Of a stretch of DNA of 55,946 bases, positions 14,665 to 22,800 are shown piece after piece. The stretch's first letter is position 1. Every line of letters begins with the position of its first letter. The stretch spans positions 1 to 55,946 of the forward strand of contig JANXUV010000229.1 in assembly GCA_025356085.1 (NCBI GenBank), given 5' to 3'. The DNA comes from Betaproteobacteria bacterium (GTDB lineage Bacteria; Pseudomonadota; Gammaproteobacteria; Burkholderiales; SG8-39). The notes under the pieces were generated by a model. The model searched no databases. It was not told the origin of the DNA and was given only the letters and a program-made list of their open reading frames with translations. The position numbers and the translations under genes are program-made.

Positions 14665-16080
14665 TCATTCAACCACCCAGGTATCTTTCGTTCCCCCGCC
14701 CTGGGACGAATTCACGACCAGCGACCCTTCCTTCAGCGCGACGCGCGTGAGGCCGCCGGGCACCATCTTCACTTCCTTGCCCGAGAGCACGTAGGGCCGC
14801 AGGTCGACATGGCGCGGCGCCACGCCGCGCTGGACGAAAGTGGGGCAGGTGGAGAGCGACAGCGTCGGCTGCGCGATGTAGTTGGCCGGGTTGGCTTTCA
14901 GCAGCTTGCGAAAAGCCGTGAGCTCCTTCGGCGTCGCCGCCGGACCGACCAGCATGCCGTAGCCGCCCGAGCCCTGCACTTCCTTGACCACCATCTCGGC
15001 GAGATTCTCCAGAACGTGCGCGAGATCCTTCGGGTCGCGGCACTGCCAGGTCGGCACGTTGGCGAGGATCGGCTCTTCCTTGAGGTAGAACCTGATCATT
15101 TCCGGCACGAACGGATAGGTGGACTTGTCGTCCGCGACGCCGGTGCCAACCGCGTTGGCGAGCGACAGATTGCCCGCGCGGTAGGCCGCGAACAGTCCCG
15201 GCACGCCCAGCATCGAGTCCTTGCGGAAGGCTTTCGGATCCAGATAGGCGTCGTCGATGCGGCGGTAGATCGCGTCCACGCGCTGGCGGCCGCTGGTGGT
15301 GCGCATGTAGACCGTGTTGTCCTTGACGAACAGGTCCGGTCCTTCCACGAGTTCCACGCCCATCTGCTGCGCGAGGAAGGCATGCTCGAAGTAGGCGCTG
15401 TTGTGCTGGCCCGGCGTGAGTACCGCCACCATCGGGTCGCGCACGCGCGGCGGCGCCCCGGCGCGCAGCGTCTCCAACAGCATCGCCGGGTAGTGCTCGA
15501 CCGGCAGTACAGTCTGGCGCTCGAAGAGTTCCGGAAAGAGCCGCATCATCATCTTGCGGTTCTCGATCATGTACGACACACCCGACGGGGTGCGCAGGTT
15601 GTCCTCGAGCACGTAGTACTTGCCGTCGGAGTGGCGCACGAGGTCGATGCCGGCGATGCTCGAGTAGATGCCGTTCGGCAGGTCGATGCCGCGCATTTCC
15701 TTCTGGTAGCCCGGGTTCTTCAGCACCTGCTCGGGCGGAATCACGCCCGCCTTGATGATCGCCTGCCCGTGGTAGATGTCCTCAAGGAAGCGGTTCAGCG
15801 CATTGGCGCGCTGCGCCAGGCCCTTCGCCAGTTCGTCCCATTCCGTCTTGGGGATGACGCGCGGGATGGTGTCGAAGGGGATCAGCCGCTCCGCGCCCGC
15901 CTCGTCGCCGTAGACGGCGAAGGTGATGCCGACGCGGTGGAACAGCAGGTCGGCCTCGCGGCGCTTCTCGGCGACCCGCTTGGCGGGGGTCTTGGCGAGC
16001 CACTCCGCGATTGGGCCGAAGTGGGGCCGCACCTTGCCGTTGGCGGCGCGCATTTCATCGAACTGTTGACGTCGTTCCAA
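14665..16080 (-). CDS. Circularly permuted ATP-grasp ligase (stand-alone)
   Basis: A ~471-aa ATP-grasp protein of the DUF404/DUF407 type: 'VGITFAVYGDEAGAERLIPFD', 'YYVLEDNLRTPSGVSYMIENR', 'AVLTPGQHNSAYFEHAFLA', 'MVVKEVQGSGGYGML'. The track starts at 16143, but the family normally begins just before 'FDEM'. A TTG at 16080 follows a strong GAGAGGGG ribosome-binding site by 7 bases, so that start is chosen. It is predicted to join amino acids or a peptide by amide bonds using ATP. It begins 63 bp after the AraC-type regulator and is the first enzyme of the long operon. Confidence 0.9.
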   Translation of the reverse strand: MERRQQFDEMRAANGKVRPHFGPIAEWLAKTPAKRVAEKRREADLLFHRVGITFAVYGDEAGAERLIPFDTIPRVIPKTEWDELAKGLAQRANALNRFLEDIYHGQAIIKAGVIPPEQVLKNPGYQKEMRGIDLPNGIYSSIAGIDLVRHSDGKYYVLEDNLRTPSGVSYMIENRKMMMRLFPELFERQTVLPVEHYPAMLLETLRAGAPPRVRDPMVAVLTPGQHNSAYFEHAFLAQQMGVELVEGPDLFVKDNTVYMRTTSGRQRVDAIYRRIDDAYLDPKAFRKDSMLGVPGLFAAYRAGNLSLANAVGTGVADDKSTYPFVPEMIRFYLKEEPILANVPTWQCRDPKDLAHVLENLAEMVVKEVQGSGGYGMLVGPAATPKELTAFRKLLKANPANYIAQPTLSLSTCPTFVQRGVAPRHVDLRPYVLSGKEVKMVPGGLTRVALKEGSLVVNSSQGGGTKDTWVVE

Positions 16081-16143
16081 GCGGATTCCCCTCTCAGGAA
16101 CGAGCAAGACACGTGCCAGGGAACGTCGATCTGCCCCGCGCAA

Positions 16144-17010
16144 TCAGCCCTGGGGCTCGTCCTGCGGATCCGTGTTCGGCTTGCCCGCCGCGCGCCGGTA
16201 TTCCGAGGGCGGGATGCCGACCTGCTGCTGGAAGAAGCGGGTGAAATTGGATTGCGCCGAGAAGCCCAGCTCGGCCGACACCTCGGCGATTTTGGCGCTG
16301 CCCGAGGAAAGCTTGGCGATCGCCGACTCGACGCACAGCAGGTCGAGATAGGAGCGCGGCGAGCGGCCGGTGCTGGTCTGGAACAGGTCGTAGAAGCGCG
16401 AGCGCGACAGGCCGACCTGGCTGGCCAGGTCGTTCATGTTCACGTCCTTGTTCGGGTGCGCGCGCAGCAGCGCGAGCGCCTTGCGGATGCGGTTGTCGGC
16501 GAACGGCGAGCCGCGCCACATGCGCGCGCCGGACTGGCGCCGCGCGAGATAGGTTTCCACGATCGACAGCATCAGTTCCTGCAACATGAATTCAAGCCGC
16601 TCGTGGGAGAGGAACTGGTCGTTCAGCACTTCGACCACCAGCGTGTCGGCGAGCTGGCGGATGCGCGCGGTGATGTTCTCGCGCGACGGGCCGAAGGCGC
16701 GGCTGGCCGCGTCGAACACCGCCGGGAAGCTGCCGCGCAGCCAGTCGGTGGACGCATGAAAGCACAGTAGTTGCGCAGAAGTCGTACCGGGCTCGAAAAC
16801 GGTTTCGCTGGTCGCGCCAGGGCTCAGGAACAGCAGGCTCTCGCGCGTCAGGCGCAGCGGCACGCCGTCCACCCACAGGTCGAGATCGGCGCCCTCTTGC
16901 TTGACCACGATCAGGGGTACCGGGCTGGTCTGCGGGGGGTCGCCCGCGGCCGCCTCGATCAACTGCAGGCGCCCGAAACTGCCGTCGAATACGCGAATGG
17001 GGCGGGCCAT
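16144..17010 (-). CDS. AraC-family transcriptional regulator
   Basis: A 288-aa regulator with an N-terminal cupin-like sensing region and a C-terminal AraC double helix-turn-helix at about 185-275 ('DVNMNDLASQVGLSRSRFYDLFQTSTGRSPRSYL', 'IAEVSAELGFSAQSNFTRFFQQQVGIPPSEYR'). It is encoded directly upstream of, and on the same strand as, the ATP-grasp gene. It is therefore the best candidate for controlling the amidoligase cluster. The effector is unknown. The 57 bp upstream, to the CoA-binding gene, show no clear promoter. Confidence 0.88.
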   Translation of the reverse strand: MARPIRVFDGSFGRLQLIEAAAGDPPQTSPVPLIVVKQEGADLDLWVDGVPLRLTRESLLFLSPGATSETVFEPGTTSAQLLCFHASTDWLRGSFPAVFDAASRAFGPSRENITARIRQLADTLVVEVLNDQFLSHERLEFMLQELMLSIVETYLARRQSGARMWRGSPFADNRIRKALALLRAHPNKDVNMNDLASQVGLSRSRFYDLFQTSTGRSPRSYLDLLCVESAIAKLSSGSAKIAEVSAELGFSAQSNFTRFFQQQVGIPPSEYRRAAGKPNTDPQDEPQG

Positions 17011-17067
17011 GTGAAGCAGCTTAGCCGCTGGACGGGGACTTGCCTAGTAGCTTCCGCAGCGGTGCCG

Positions 17068-17553
17068 CTAGTACGCCAGCCAGCGGGGCCTTTTCGCCGA
17101 AATCACCCGGGTATTGACCCCCACCCAGTTGAGGCCGCCGAACAGGCGCCCATGCTCGATCTTCACGCAGCGGTCCATGACGGTTTCCAGCCCCTTCGAG
17201 CGGGCCAGGGCGCCGGCCGCCTCGTTCTTCACCCCGAGCTGCTGCCAGAAGACCTTCGCGCCGATGGCGATCGCGTCCTCGGCGACCGGCAGCACGTCCG
17301 CGGTCTTGCGGAACACGTCCACCAGGTCGACCTGTGCGGCAATACTGCGGGGGATGTCGCGCAGCGAGGCGTAGCACTTCTGCCCGAGCACTTCCGGGTA
17401 TTGGGGGTTCACCGGGATCACGCGGTAGCCGTGCTCGAGCATGTACTTGGCGGCAAAATAACTCGGCCGGTGCCATTGCGCCGACAGGCCGACAACCGCG
17501 ATTACGCGGCTCTCTTTCAATATGCGGCGCAGCGTGTTGATATCGTCGTGCAT
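17068..17553 (-). CDS. CoA-binding domain protein (YccU-like)
   Basis: A ~161-aa protein with a CoA-binding Rossmann fold: 'VIAVVGLSAQWHRPSYFAAKYMLEHGYRVIPVNP' near the N-terminus and 'VDVFRKTADVLPVAEDAIAIGAKVFWQQLGVKNEAA' later. The tracked ORF begins far upstream, but 'MHDDINTLRRIL' at 17553 is the usual family start. Function is unknown beyond CoA or nucleotide binding. It is divergent from NIPSNAP, with starts 43 bp apart. Confidence 0.85.
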   Translation of the reverse strand: MHDDINTLRRILKESRVIAVVGLSAQWHRPSYFAAKYMLEHGYRVIPVNPQYPEVLGQKCYASLRDIPRSIAAQVDLVDVFRKTADVLPVAEDAIAIGAKVFWQQLGVKNEAAGALARSKGLETVMDRCVKIEHGRLFGGLNWVGVNTRVISAKRPRWLAY

Positions 17554-17596
17554 CGCACTACTATAATCGAAGTCCCACCCCGGAGGAGAGCGCGCG

Positions 17597-17938
17597 ATGT
17601 ACGTCGAGGAACGCATGTATACGCTGCAGGTCGGTACCGCAGGCCAGTACTTCAAGAATTACGAGGAGTTCGGCATGAAGGTGCAGCTGAAGCACCTGCC
17701 GCACATGGTGGGCTACTACGTTACCGAGTCCGGGCCGCTCAACCTGGTGGTGCACCTGTGGGCCTACGACGACCTGAACCAGCGCGACAAGTGCCGCGCC
17801 GCGATGCAGGCCGATCCGGAGTGGCAGACTTACCTCGCGAAGAATCGGCCGTTCATGATCTCGCAGGACACGCGCATCATGAAATGCGCGCCGTTCTTCG
17901 TCGAGCGGCTGAAGAAAATGCTGGGCGCGGCAAAGTAA
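17597..17938 (+). CDS. NIPSNAP family protein
   Basis: A 113-aa dimeric alpha-beta-barrel-type protein of the NIPSNAP family ('YVEERMYTLQVGTAGQYFKNYEEFG', 'VGYYVTESGPLNLVVHLWAYDDLNQRD'). A strong GGAGGAGAG ribosome-binding site precedes the ATG. Its stop overlaps the next start (TAATG), so it is coupled to the esterase and, through that, to the ThDP enzyme. Bacterial NIPSNAP proteins often sit in catabolic operons; the precise role is unknown. Confidence 0.88.
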   Translation: MYVEERMYTLQVGTAGQYFKNYEEFGMKVQLKHLPHMVGYYVTESGPLNLVVHLWAYDDLNQRDKCRAAMQADPEWQTYLAKNRPFMISQDTRIMKCAPFFVERLKKMLGAAK

Positions 17939-18882
17939 TGGCTCTGCATCCGCAACTGGTGGCCCTGCTCGAGCGTGCCGCAAAGTCTTTGCTGCCGGCC
18001 TATTTCGACGTGCCGCCCGCGGTCGCGCGCCGGCTCTACCGCGACACGCGAGGCGCGCTCACGCCCGATCCGCCCGCGGTCGAATACGTTCAGCTGATGA
18101 TGGCACCCGGAAAAGCCGGGCCGGTACCTTTCCGTACTTATCGCCCCAAAGGTGCGAGCAAGGACGAAATTCTCCCGGCACTCGTCTACTTCCACGGCGG
18201 CGGCTGGGTGATCGGCGACCTCGACACGCACGATGTCGTCTGTCGCACGCTGTGCAATGCCGCGCGATGCGCGGTGTTCTCGGTGGAATATCGGAAAGCA
18301 CCCGAGGCGCCTTTTCCGGCGGCGGTAGACGATTGCTGGTCGGCGCTGACGGCGATCGCCAGCGGCGGAGACATACTCAAAATAAACCCGAAGCAGATCG
18401 CCGTCGCCGGCGACAGCGCGGGCGGCAACCTCGCCACGGTGATGGCGCTGATGGCGCGCGATGCGGGCGGTCCGGCGATTTCCTTCCAGGTGCTGATCTA
18501 TCCTGGTGTGGACCAGCGCATGAAGCATCCGTCGATCGAGCGCAACGCCGTAGGGTACCTGCTGACGAAAAAAAGCATGGAGTATTTCCGCGGCCATTAC
18601 CTGCCGAACGAAAAAGACTGGCTTGACTGGCGCGCGTCGCCGCTGCTCGCGAAAAGTCTCGCGAAGCTCCCGCCGGTCTATGTGATTACCGCAGGCTTCG
18701 ATCCGCTGGTGGACGAGGGCAAGGAGTACGCGGAGCGAATGCAGAAGGAAGGCGTACCGGTCGAATACAAAAATCATCCCGACATGGTGCATGGCTTCAT
18801 CACCATGGGCCGCGTGCTGGACACCGCAAACACGGCGCTCTCCGATTGCGCGCGCGCCCTGAGAAAAGCCTGGGGAACTTGA
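17938..18882 (+). CDS. Alpha/beta hydrolase, HSL-type esterase/lipase
   Basis: A 314-aa esterase of the hormone-sensitive-lipase family. The oxyanion-hole motif 'YFHGGGWVIGD' precedes the nucleophile motif 'GDSAGGN'. Late Asp ('GFDPLVDEG') and His ('MVHGF') complete the triad. The start at 17938 overlaps the NIPSNAP stop by one base and gives the normal family length; the much longer tracked ORF is read-through. It hydrolyses a carboxylic ester of unknown identity. Its stop overlaps the TTG start of the ThDP enzyme. Confidence 0.9.
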   Translation: MALHPQLVALLERAAKSLLPAYFDVPPAVARRLYRDTRGALTPDPPAVEYVQLMMAPGKAGPVPFRTYRPKGASKDEILPALVYFHGGGWVIGDLDTHDVVCRTLCNAARCAVFSVEYRKAPEAPFPAAVDDCWSALTAIASGGDILKINPKQIAVAGDSAGGNLATVMALMARDAGGPAISFQVLIYPGVDQRMKHPSIERNAVGYLLTKKSMEYFRGHYLPNEKDWLDWRASPLLAKSLAKLPPVYVITAGFDPLVDEGKEYAERMQKEGVPVEYKNHPDMVHGFITMGRVLDTANTALSDCARALRKAWGT

Positions 18883-20555
18883 AACCCGATTTGAAAACCA
18901 GGCACGGTGGCCGCATCCTCGCCGATGCGCTAGCCGGCCACGGCGTGCGCGCCGCCTTCGGCGTGCCGGGCGAGAGCTTCCTGCCGGTGCTGGATGGCCT
19001 GCACGATCTCAGGGACAAGCTCAGGTTCATCATCTGCCGCCAGGAAGGCGGCGCTTCCTACATGGCCGAGGCCTGGGCCAAGCTCACCGGTGCACCGGGC
19101 GTGCTGTTCGTCACGCGCGGACCCGGCGCGACCAACGGCTCGGTCGGCGTGCATACCGCGTTTCAGGATTCCTCGCCGATGCTCGTCTTTGTCGGCCAGG
19201 TCGGCAACGATTTCGTCGAGCGCGAAGCCTTCCAGGAGCTGGACTACCGGCGCATGTATGGGCCGCTCACCAAGTGGGTGGCGCAGATCGACCGCGCCGA
19301 GCGCATCCCCGAGTACGTGAGCCACGCTTTCCACGTCGCCACCTCGGGCCGGCCCGGCCCGGTGCTGCTCGCGCTGCCGGAGGACATGCTGTTCTCGGAG
19401 GCTGCGGTTGCCGATGTGCCGCACTACCGCACGCCGCGCGCGGCGCCAGCGCCCGCGGACATGAAGGAACTCGAGCGCCTGCTCAATGGCGCGAAGCATC
19501 CATTCGTCATCGTCGGTGGCGGAGGCTGGACGAAAAGCGCGAGCGACGCGCTGCAGGCCTGGGCTGGGCGCGCCGGCATTCCGGTGGGCGCCTCGTTCCG
19601 CTGCCAGGATTATTTCGACAACCGGCATCCGAACTACGCCGGCGACGTCGGCATCGGCCTCAATCCGAAGCTTGCGCAGCGCGTGAAGGATGCGGACGTC
19701 CTGCTGGTGATCGGCGCGCGCCTGGGCGAGATGACCACCAGCGGCTACACGCTGCTCGAGGTGCCGGTGCCGAAGCAGAAGCTGGTGCACGTGCACGCCG
19801 GCGCCGAAGAGCTGGGACGGGTCTACCAGGCGACGTTGCCGATCAACTCGAACTATGAGGAGTTTGTTTCCGCGCTTGCTTCGTTGAAACTGAATACGAG
19901 CTGGAAAGAAAATTCAAAAGAGATTCACAATAATTATTTGGAATGGAACAAGCCCATTCCGATGCCGGGCGCGCTGCATTACGGCGAAGTCATCGCCTGG
20001 CTGTCGCAGAACCTGCCCGAGGATGCGATCCTCACCAACGGCGCGGGAAATTTTGCCAGTTGGCTGCACCGGCATTTCCAATATAAAGGCTGGCGTACGC
20101 AGCTCGCGCCTACCAGCGGCTCGATGGGCTACAGCGTGCCGGCGGCGGTGGCGGCGAAGATCGCCGCGCCGAAGCGCACAGTGGTCGCGCTGGCCGGCGA
20201 CGGCGAGTTCCTGATGAACGGCCAGGAGTTCGCCACCGCGATGCAGTACGGCGCCGCGATCATCGTGCTGGTGGTGAACAACGGCATGTACGGCACTATC
20301 CGGATGCACCAGGAACGCGAGTATCCGGGCCGAGTTTCAGGCACCGAGCTGGCGAATCCGGACTTTGCCGCCTATGCGCGCGCCTTCGGCGGCCATGGCG
20401 AGACGGTGGCACGCACCGCGGAATTCGCGCCGGCGTTCCAGCGCGCGGTGGCTTCCGGCAAACCGGCGATCCTGGAACTGCGGATCGATTCGGAGGCGAT
20501 CACGCCCTCGGCGACGCTCTCGAGCCTGCGCGCTGCGGCGCTGGCGAAGAAATAG
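18879..20555 (+). CDS. Thiamine-diphosphate enzyme, acetolactate synthase-like
   Basis: A ~558-aa enzyme with three domains: N-terminal pyrimidine-binding ('GVPGESFLPVLDGL', catalytic Glu in 'CRQEGGASYMA'), central ('HPFVIVGGGGW') and C-terminal pyrophosphate-binding ('LAGDGEFLMNGQEFATA', with NNGMYGTIRMHQ). It decarboxylates a 2-oxo acid or oxalyl-type substrate; the exact reaction is unclear. A TTG at 18879, preceded by GGGGA and overlapping the esterase stop (TTGA), is the likely start; the track uses TTG 18846. An AT-rich codon island (19880-19945) lies in the linker before the third domain. Confidence 0.87.
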   Translation: MKPDLKTRHGGRILADALAGHGVRAAFGVPGESFLPVLDGLHDLRDKLRFIICRQEGGASYMAEAWAKLTGAPGVLFVTRGPGATNGSVGVHTAFQDSSPMLVFVGQVGNDFVEREAFQELDYRRMYGPLTKWVAQIDRAERIPEYVSHAFHVATSGRPGPVLLALPEDMLFSEAAVADVPHYRTPRAAPAPADMKELERLLNGAKHPFVIVGGGGWTKSASDALQAWAGRAGIPVGASFRCQDYFDNRHPNYAGDVGIGLNPKLAQRVKDADVLLVIGARLGEMTTSGYTLLEVPVPKQKLVHVHAGAEELGRVYQATLPINSNYEEFVSALASLKLNTSWKENSKEIHNNYLEWNKPIPMPGALHYGEVIAWLSQNLPEDAILTNGAGNFASWLHRHFQYKGWRTQLAPTSGSMGYSVPAAVAAKIAAPKRTVVALAGDGEFLMNGQEFATAMQYGAAIIVLVVNNGMYGTIRMHQEREYPGRVSGTELANPDFAAYARAFGGHGETVARTAEFAPAFQRAVASGKPAILELRIDSEAITPSATLSSLRAAALAKK

Positions 20556-20558
20556 GAA

Positions 20559-20912
20559 TCAGAGGAACCGGACGACCGTGCCGTTGCAGGCGAGGGAGCC
20601 GCGGCCGAAGCCGAAGAAGCCCTGCTTGGTGTAGCAAGCGAAATTGATGACGCCGTTGCCGCCAAGGTTCGCGGCCTTCTGCCGGAATGACGCCGCCGCT
20701 TCGTCTTGCGAACTGTAGGAAGGCGAGCCGAAGGCGCTGACCCAGGACTCGATCCATAGCCGCTTGATGATCCGGTAGTTCACGGGCGCGCTGGCGACCG
20801 ATTCATGCACGCTGACCTGATCCGCTGTCACAGGCGGTTCCGATGGCCGGGTCGCGCAGCCGGCCAGAGCGGCCAGGGCGGCAAGAACCAAAACGACATT
20901 GCGGTGTGGCAT
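20559..20912 (-). CDS. Small lipoprotein of unknown function
   Basis: A 117-aa protein with a lipoprotein signal (hydrophobic 'VVLVLAALAALAGC', lipidated Cys near residue 19). The mature part contains 'SYSSQDEAAASFRQKAANLGGNGVINFACYTKQGF', resembling small envelope proteins that carry an 'A-lGGNaVvn'-type motif. It is convergent with the ThDP gene, with stops 3 bp apart. No function is assigned. Confidence 0.7.
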   Translation of the reverse strand: MPHRNVVLVLAALAALAGCATRPSEPPVTADQVSVHESVASAPVNYRIIKRLWIESWVSAFGSPSYSSQDEAAASFRQKAANLGGNGVINFACYTKQGFFGFGRGSLACNGTVVRFL

Positions 20913-20932
20913 GGCTGAAGCTCCCTGTCGCG

Positions 20933-21304
20933 CTATCGTGTCATGGCGACGAACGTCTTGTCGTCCTGGAGTTTACGTTCGAATTGCAGGAACTGGTAGT
21001 AGCCGCAGCTCTTACTGTAGGGGTAGCCGCGGCAGGCTTCAGGGCGTGCCGCGTAGACCGTGCAGCGGCGCTCCTTGCGGTCGAAGAAGCGGCAGACGCT
21101 GCCGAAGGACTCGTCCTTATGCTTGCGCAGGCCGCGCACCTTTTCTTCCTTGTCGTACAGCGTGAAGCGCTCTTCGGCGGTTTCGTAGTCGAGCTCGAAG
21201 TGCTTCGCCAGGCGCGCGATGTCGGCGCGCGAAACCTCGATCAGGGGGTAGCTGCAGCAGTAACCGGGGCACTTGTTGCAGTCGTAGGTGGTTTTGCTCG
21301 TCAT
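20933..21304 (-). CDS. YkgJ-family cysteine-cluster protein
   Basis: A 123-aa cytoplasmic protein with the YkgJ metal-binding cysteine pattern: 'CNKCPGYCCSYP' at the N-terminus, then 'SVCRFFDRKERRCTVYAARPEACRGYPYSKSC'. The family is thought to bind zinc or an iron-sulfur cluster. The partner is unknown. It lies 20 bp upstream of the lipoprotein on the same strand. Confidence 0.88.
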   Translation of the reverse strand: MTSKTTYDCNKCPGYCCSYPLIEVSRADIARLAKHFELDYETAEERFTLYDKEEKVRGLRKHKDESFGSVCRFFDRKERRCTVYAARPEACRGYPYSKSCGYYQFLQFERKLQDDKTFVAMTR

Positions 21305-21415
21305 GTCGTTCCGCGGGGCTTCAGAAGGCCGCGAATTTTACGCGAACTGCCCAAACCCTTTCGGCCATTGTTCGCGTTTCACTCCTTCGTACCCACTTTT
21401 ATTGGAGGTAACGTC

Positions 21416-22228
21416 ATGAAATTCGTTCAATGGGCCGGTGCGGCGCTGCTGGCGGCCGTTTCGGCGGGTTGTTCCACCCCTGCTACCGCGGTCGGCGGCC
21501 TGGCCGACCTGACCGTCTACGACCGCAATGAGGGCCGCCCGCTGCCCGTGTACTGGCATGCGGGCCGGGCCTACGTGATCGGCAAGCCCGGCAACGAATA
21601 CCAGCTGAACCTGCGCAGCCGGCAGGGCGAGGAGGTGCTGGCGGTGCTGTCGGTCGACGGGGTCAATGTAATCAGCGGCGAGACCGCCACCGTGCAGCAA
21701 AGCGGCTACGTGCTGCAGCCCGGGCGCGCGCTGGAATTGAAGGGCTGGCGCAAGGATCTGTCGCGCACGGCGGCGTTCTACTTCACCACGCTGGCCGATT
21801 CCTATGCCACGCGTACCGGCCGGCCGGACAATCTCGGCGCGATCGGCGTGGCGGTGTTCCGGAAAAAGGCGCCGGAACCGGCGCCGATCTCAGAGATCGC
21901 CCCGGCGGCGCCGCTGGCGAAATCGGCGAACGGCGAAATAAGCGGACGACGCGACGCCGCGGCCAGCGGCGCTGCCAGTATGCTCCGTTCGGCCGAAGCG
22001 CCGCTCGGCACTGGGTATGGCCGCAGCGAGACATCGCCGGTCCGCTATGTGGGCTTCGAGCGCGCTTCCGGCGAGCCGGCCGAAACGGTGGTCATCTACT
22101 ACGACAGCTGCCAGAACCTGCTCGCGCGCGGGATCATTCCCAGGGCCAGCGCGCCCTGCGCGGTCCAGCCGGCTTCGCGGCCGGGGCCGAATCCGTTTCC
22201 GGGCTTCGCAGCCGAGCCGCCCGCGTGA
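21416..22228 (+). CDS. Hypothetical lipoprotein
   Basis: A 270-aa protein starting at ATG 21416 behind a TTGGAGG ribosome-binding site; the longer tracked ORF is upstream read-through. It has a lipoprotein signal ('LLAAVSAGC'). The mature N-terminal half is beta-rich ('LTVYDRNEGRPLPVYWHAGRAYVIGKPGNEYQLNL', 'VDGVNVISGETA'), followed by an Ala/Pro-rich linker and a short C-terminal domain. It precedes the ECF sigma factor on the same strand by 32 bp and may belong to its regulon. No family was recognised with confidence. Confidence 0.7.
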   Translation: MKFVQWAGAALLAAVSAGCSTPATAVGGLADLTVYDRNEGRPLPVYWHAGRAYVIGKPGNEYQLNLRSRQGEEVLAVLSVDGVNVISGETATVQQSGYVLQPGRALELKGWRKDLSRTAAFYFTTLADSYATRTGRPDNLGAIGVAVFRKKAPEPAPISEIAPAAPLAKSANGEISGRRDAAASGAASMLRSAEAPLGTGYGRSETSPVRYVGFERASGEPAETVVIYYDSCQNLLARGIIPRASAPCAVQPASRPGPNPFPGFAAEPPA

Positions 22229-22260
22229 AGGACGCGGAGGCCCGGGTAGACTAGGAGGCG

Positions 22261-22800
22261 ATGGCCGCCGGCGACGAACAGCTGATGCTCGCGTACCGCG
22301 AAGGCGATGCCGGCGCCTTCGACGAGCTTTACCGCCGCCACAAGGGCGGCCTTTTCCGCTTCGTGCTGCGCAGCCTGCGCGATCGTGCGGTGGCCGAGGA
22401 GCTCTACCAGGAGATCTGGATGCGGGCGATCGAGGCGCGCGGACGGTATGAACCCCAGGCGAAGTTCAGCACCTGGCTGTACACCATCGCGCACAACCGG
22501 CTGGTTGATCACTGGCGGAAAAAGGGGTTGCAAGTCGTTTCCTTGGACACTGAAAGCGAAATTTCCGCCAACCCCGGATTCGAACCCCCCAGAATCCTCG
22601 AAGCCAGGCAGGCACTCGAAAAATTCACGCGGGCGCTCGAGGCGCTGCCGCCCGCGCAGCGCGAGGCTTTCCTGCTGCACCAGGAGGCCGAGATGAGCGT
22701 GCCGGAGATCGCGCGCGCGACCGGCACCAACGAGGAGGCCGCGAAGAGCCGCTTGCGCTACGCGGTGTCCAAGCTGAAAGAGGCGATCGGCGATGGCTGA
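22261..22800 (+). CDS. ECF-type RNA polymerase sigma factor
   Basis: A 179-aa sigma-70-family extracytoplasmic-function factor. Region 2 ('FDELYRRHKGGLFRFVLRSLRDRAVAEELYQEIWMRAIE', then 'FSTWLYTIAHNRLVDHWRK') and region 4 ('LPPAQREAFLLHQEAEMSVPEIARATGTNEEAAKSRLRYAVSKL') are clear. It overlaps the next gene by 8 bp, the classical arrangement for a sigma/anti-sigma pair. The signal and regulon are unknown. Confidence 0.92.
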   Translation: MAAGDEQLMLAYREGDAGAFDELYRRHKGGLFRFVLRSLRDRAVAEELYQEIWMRAIEARGRYEPQAKFSTWLYTIAHNRLVDHWRKKGLQVVSLDTESEISANPGFEPPRILEARQALEKFTRALEALPPAQREAFLLHQEAEMSVPEIARATGTNEEAAKSRLRYAVSKLKEAIGDG

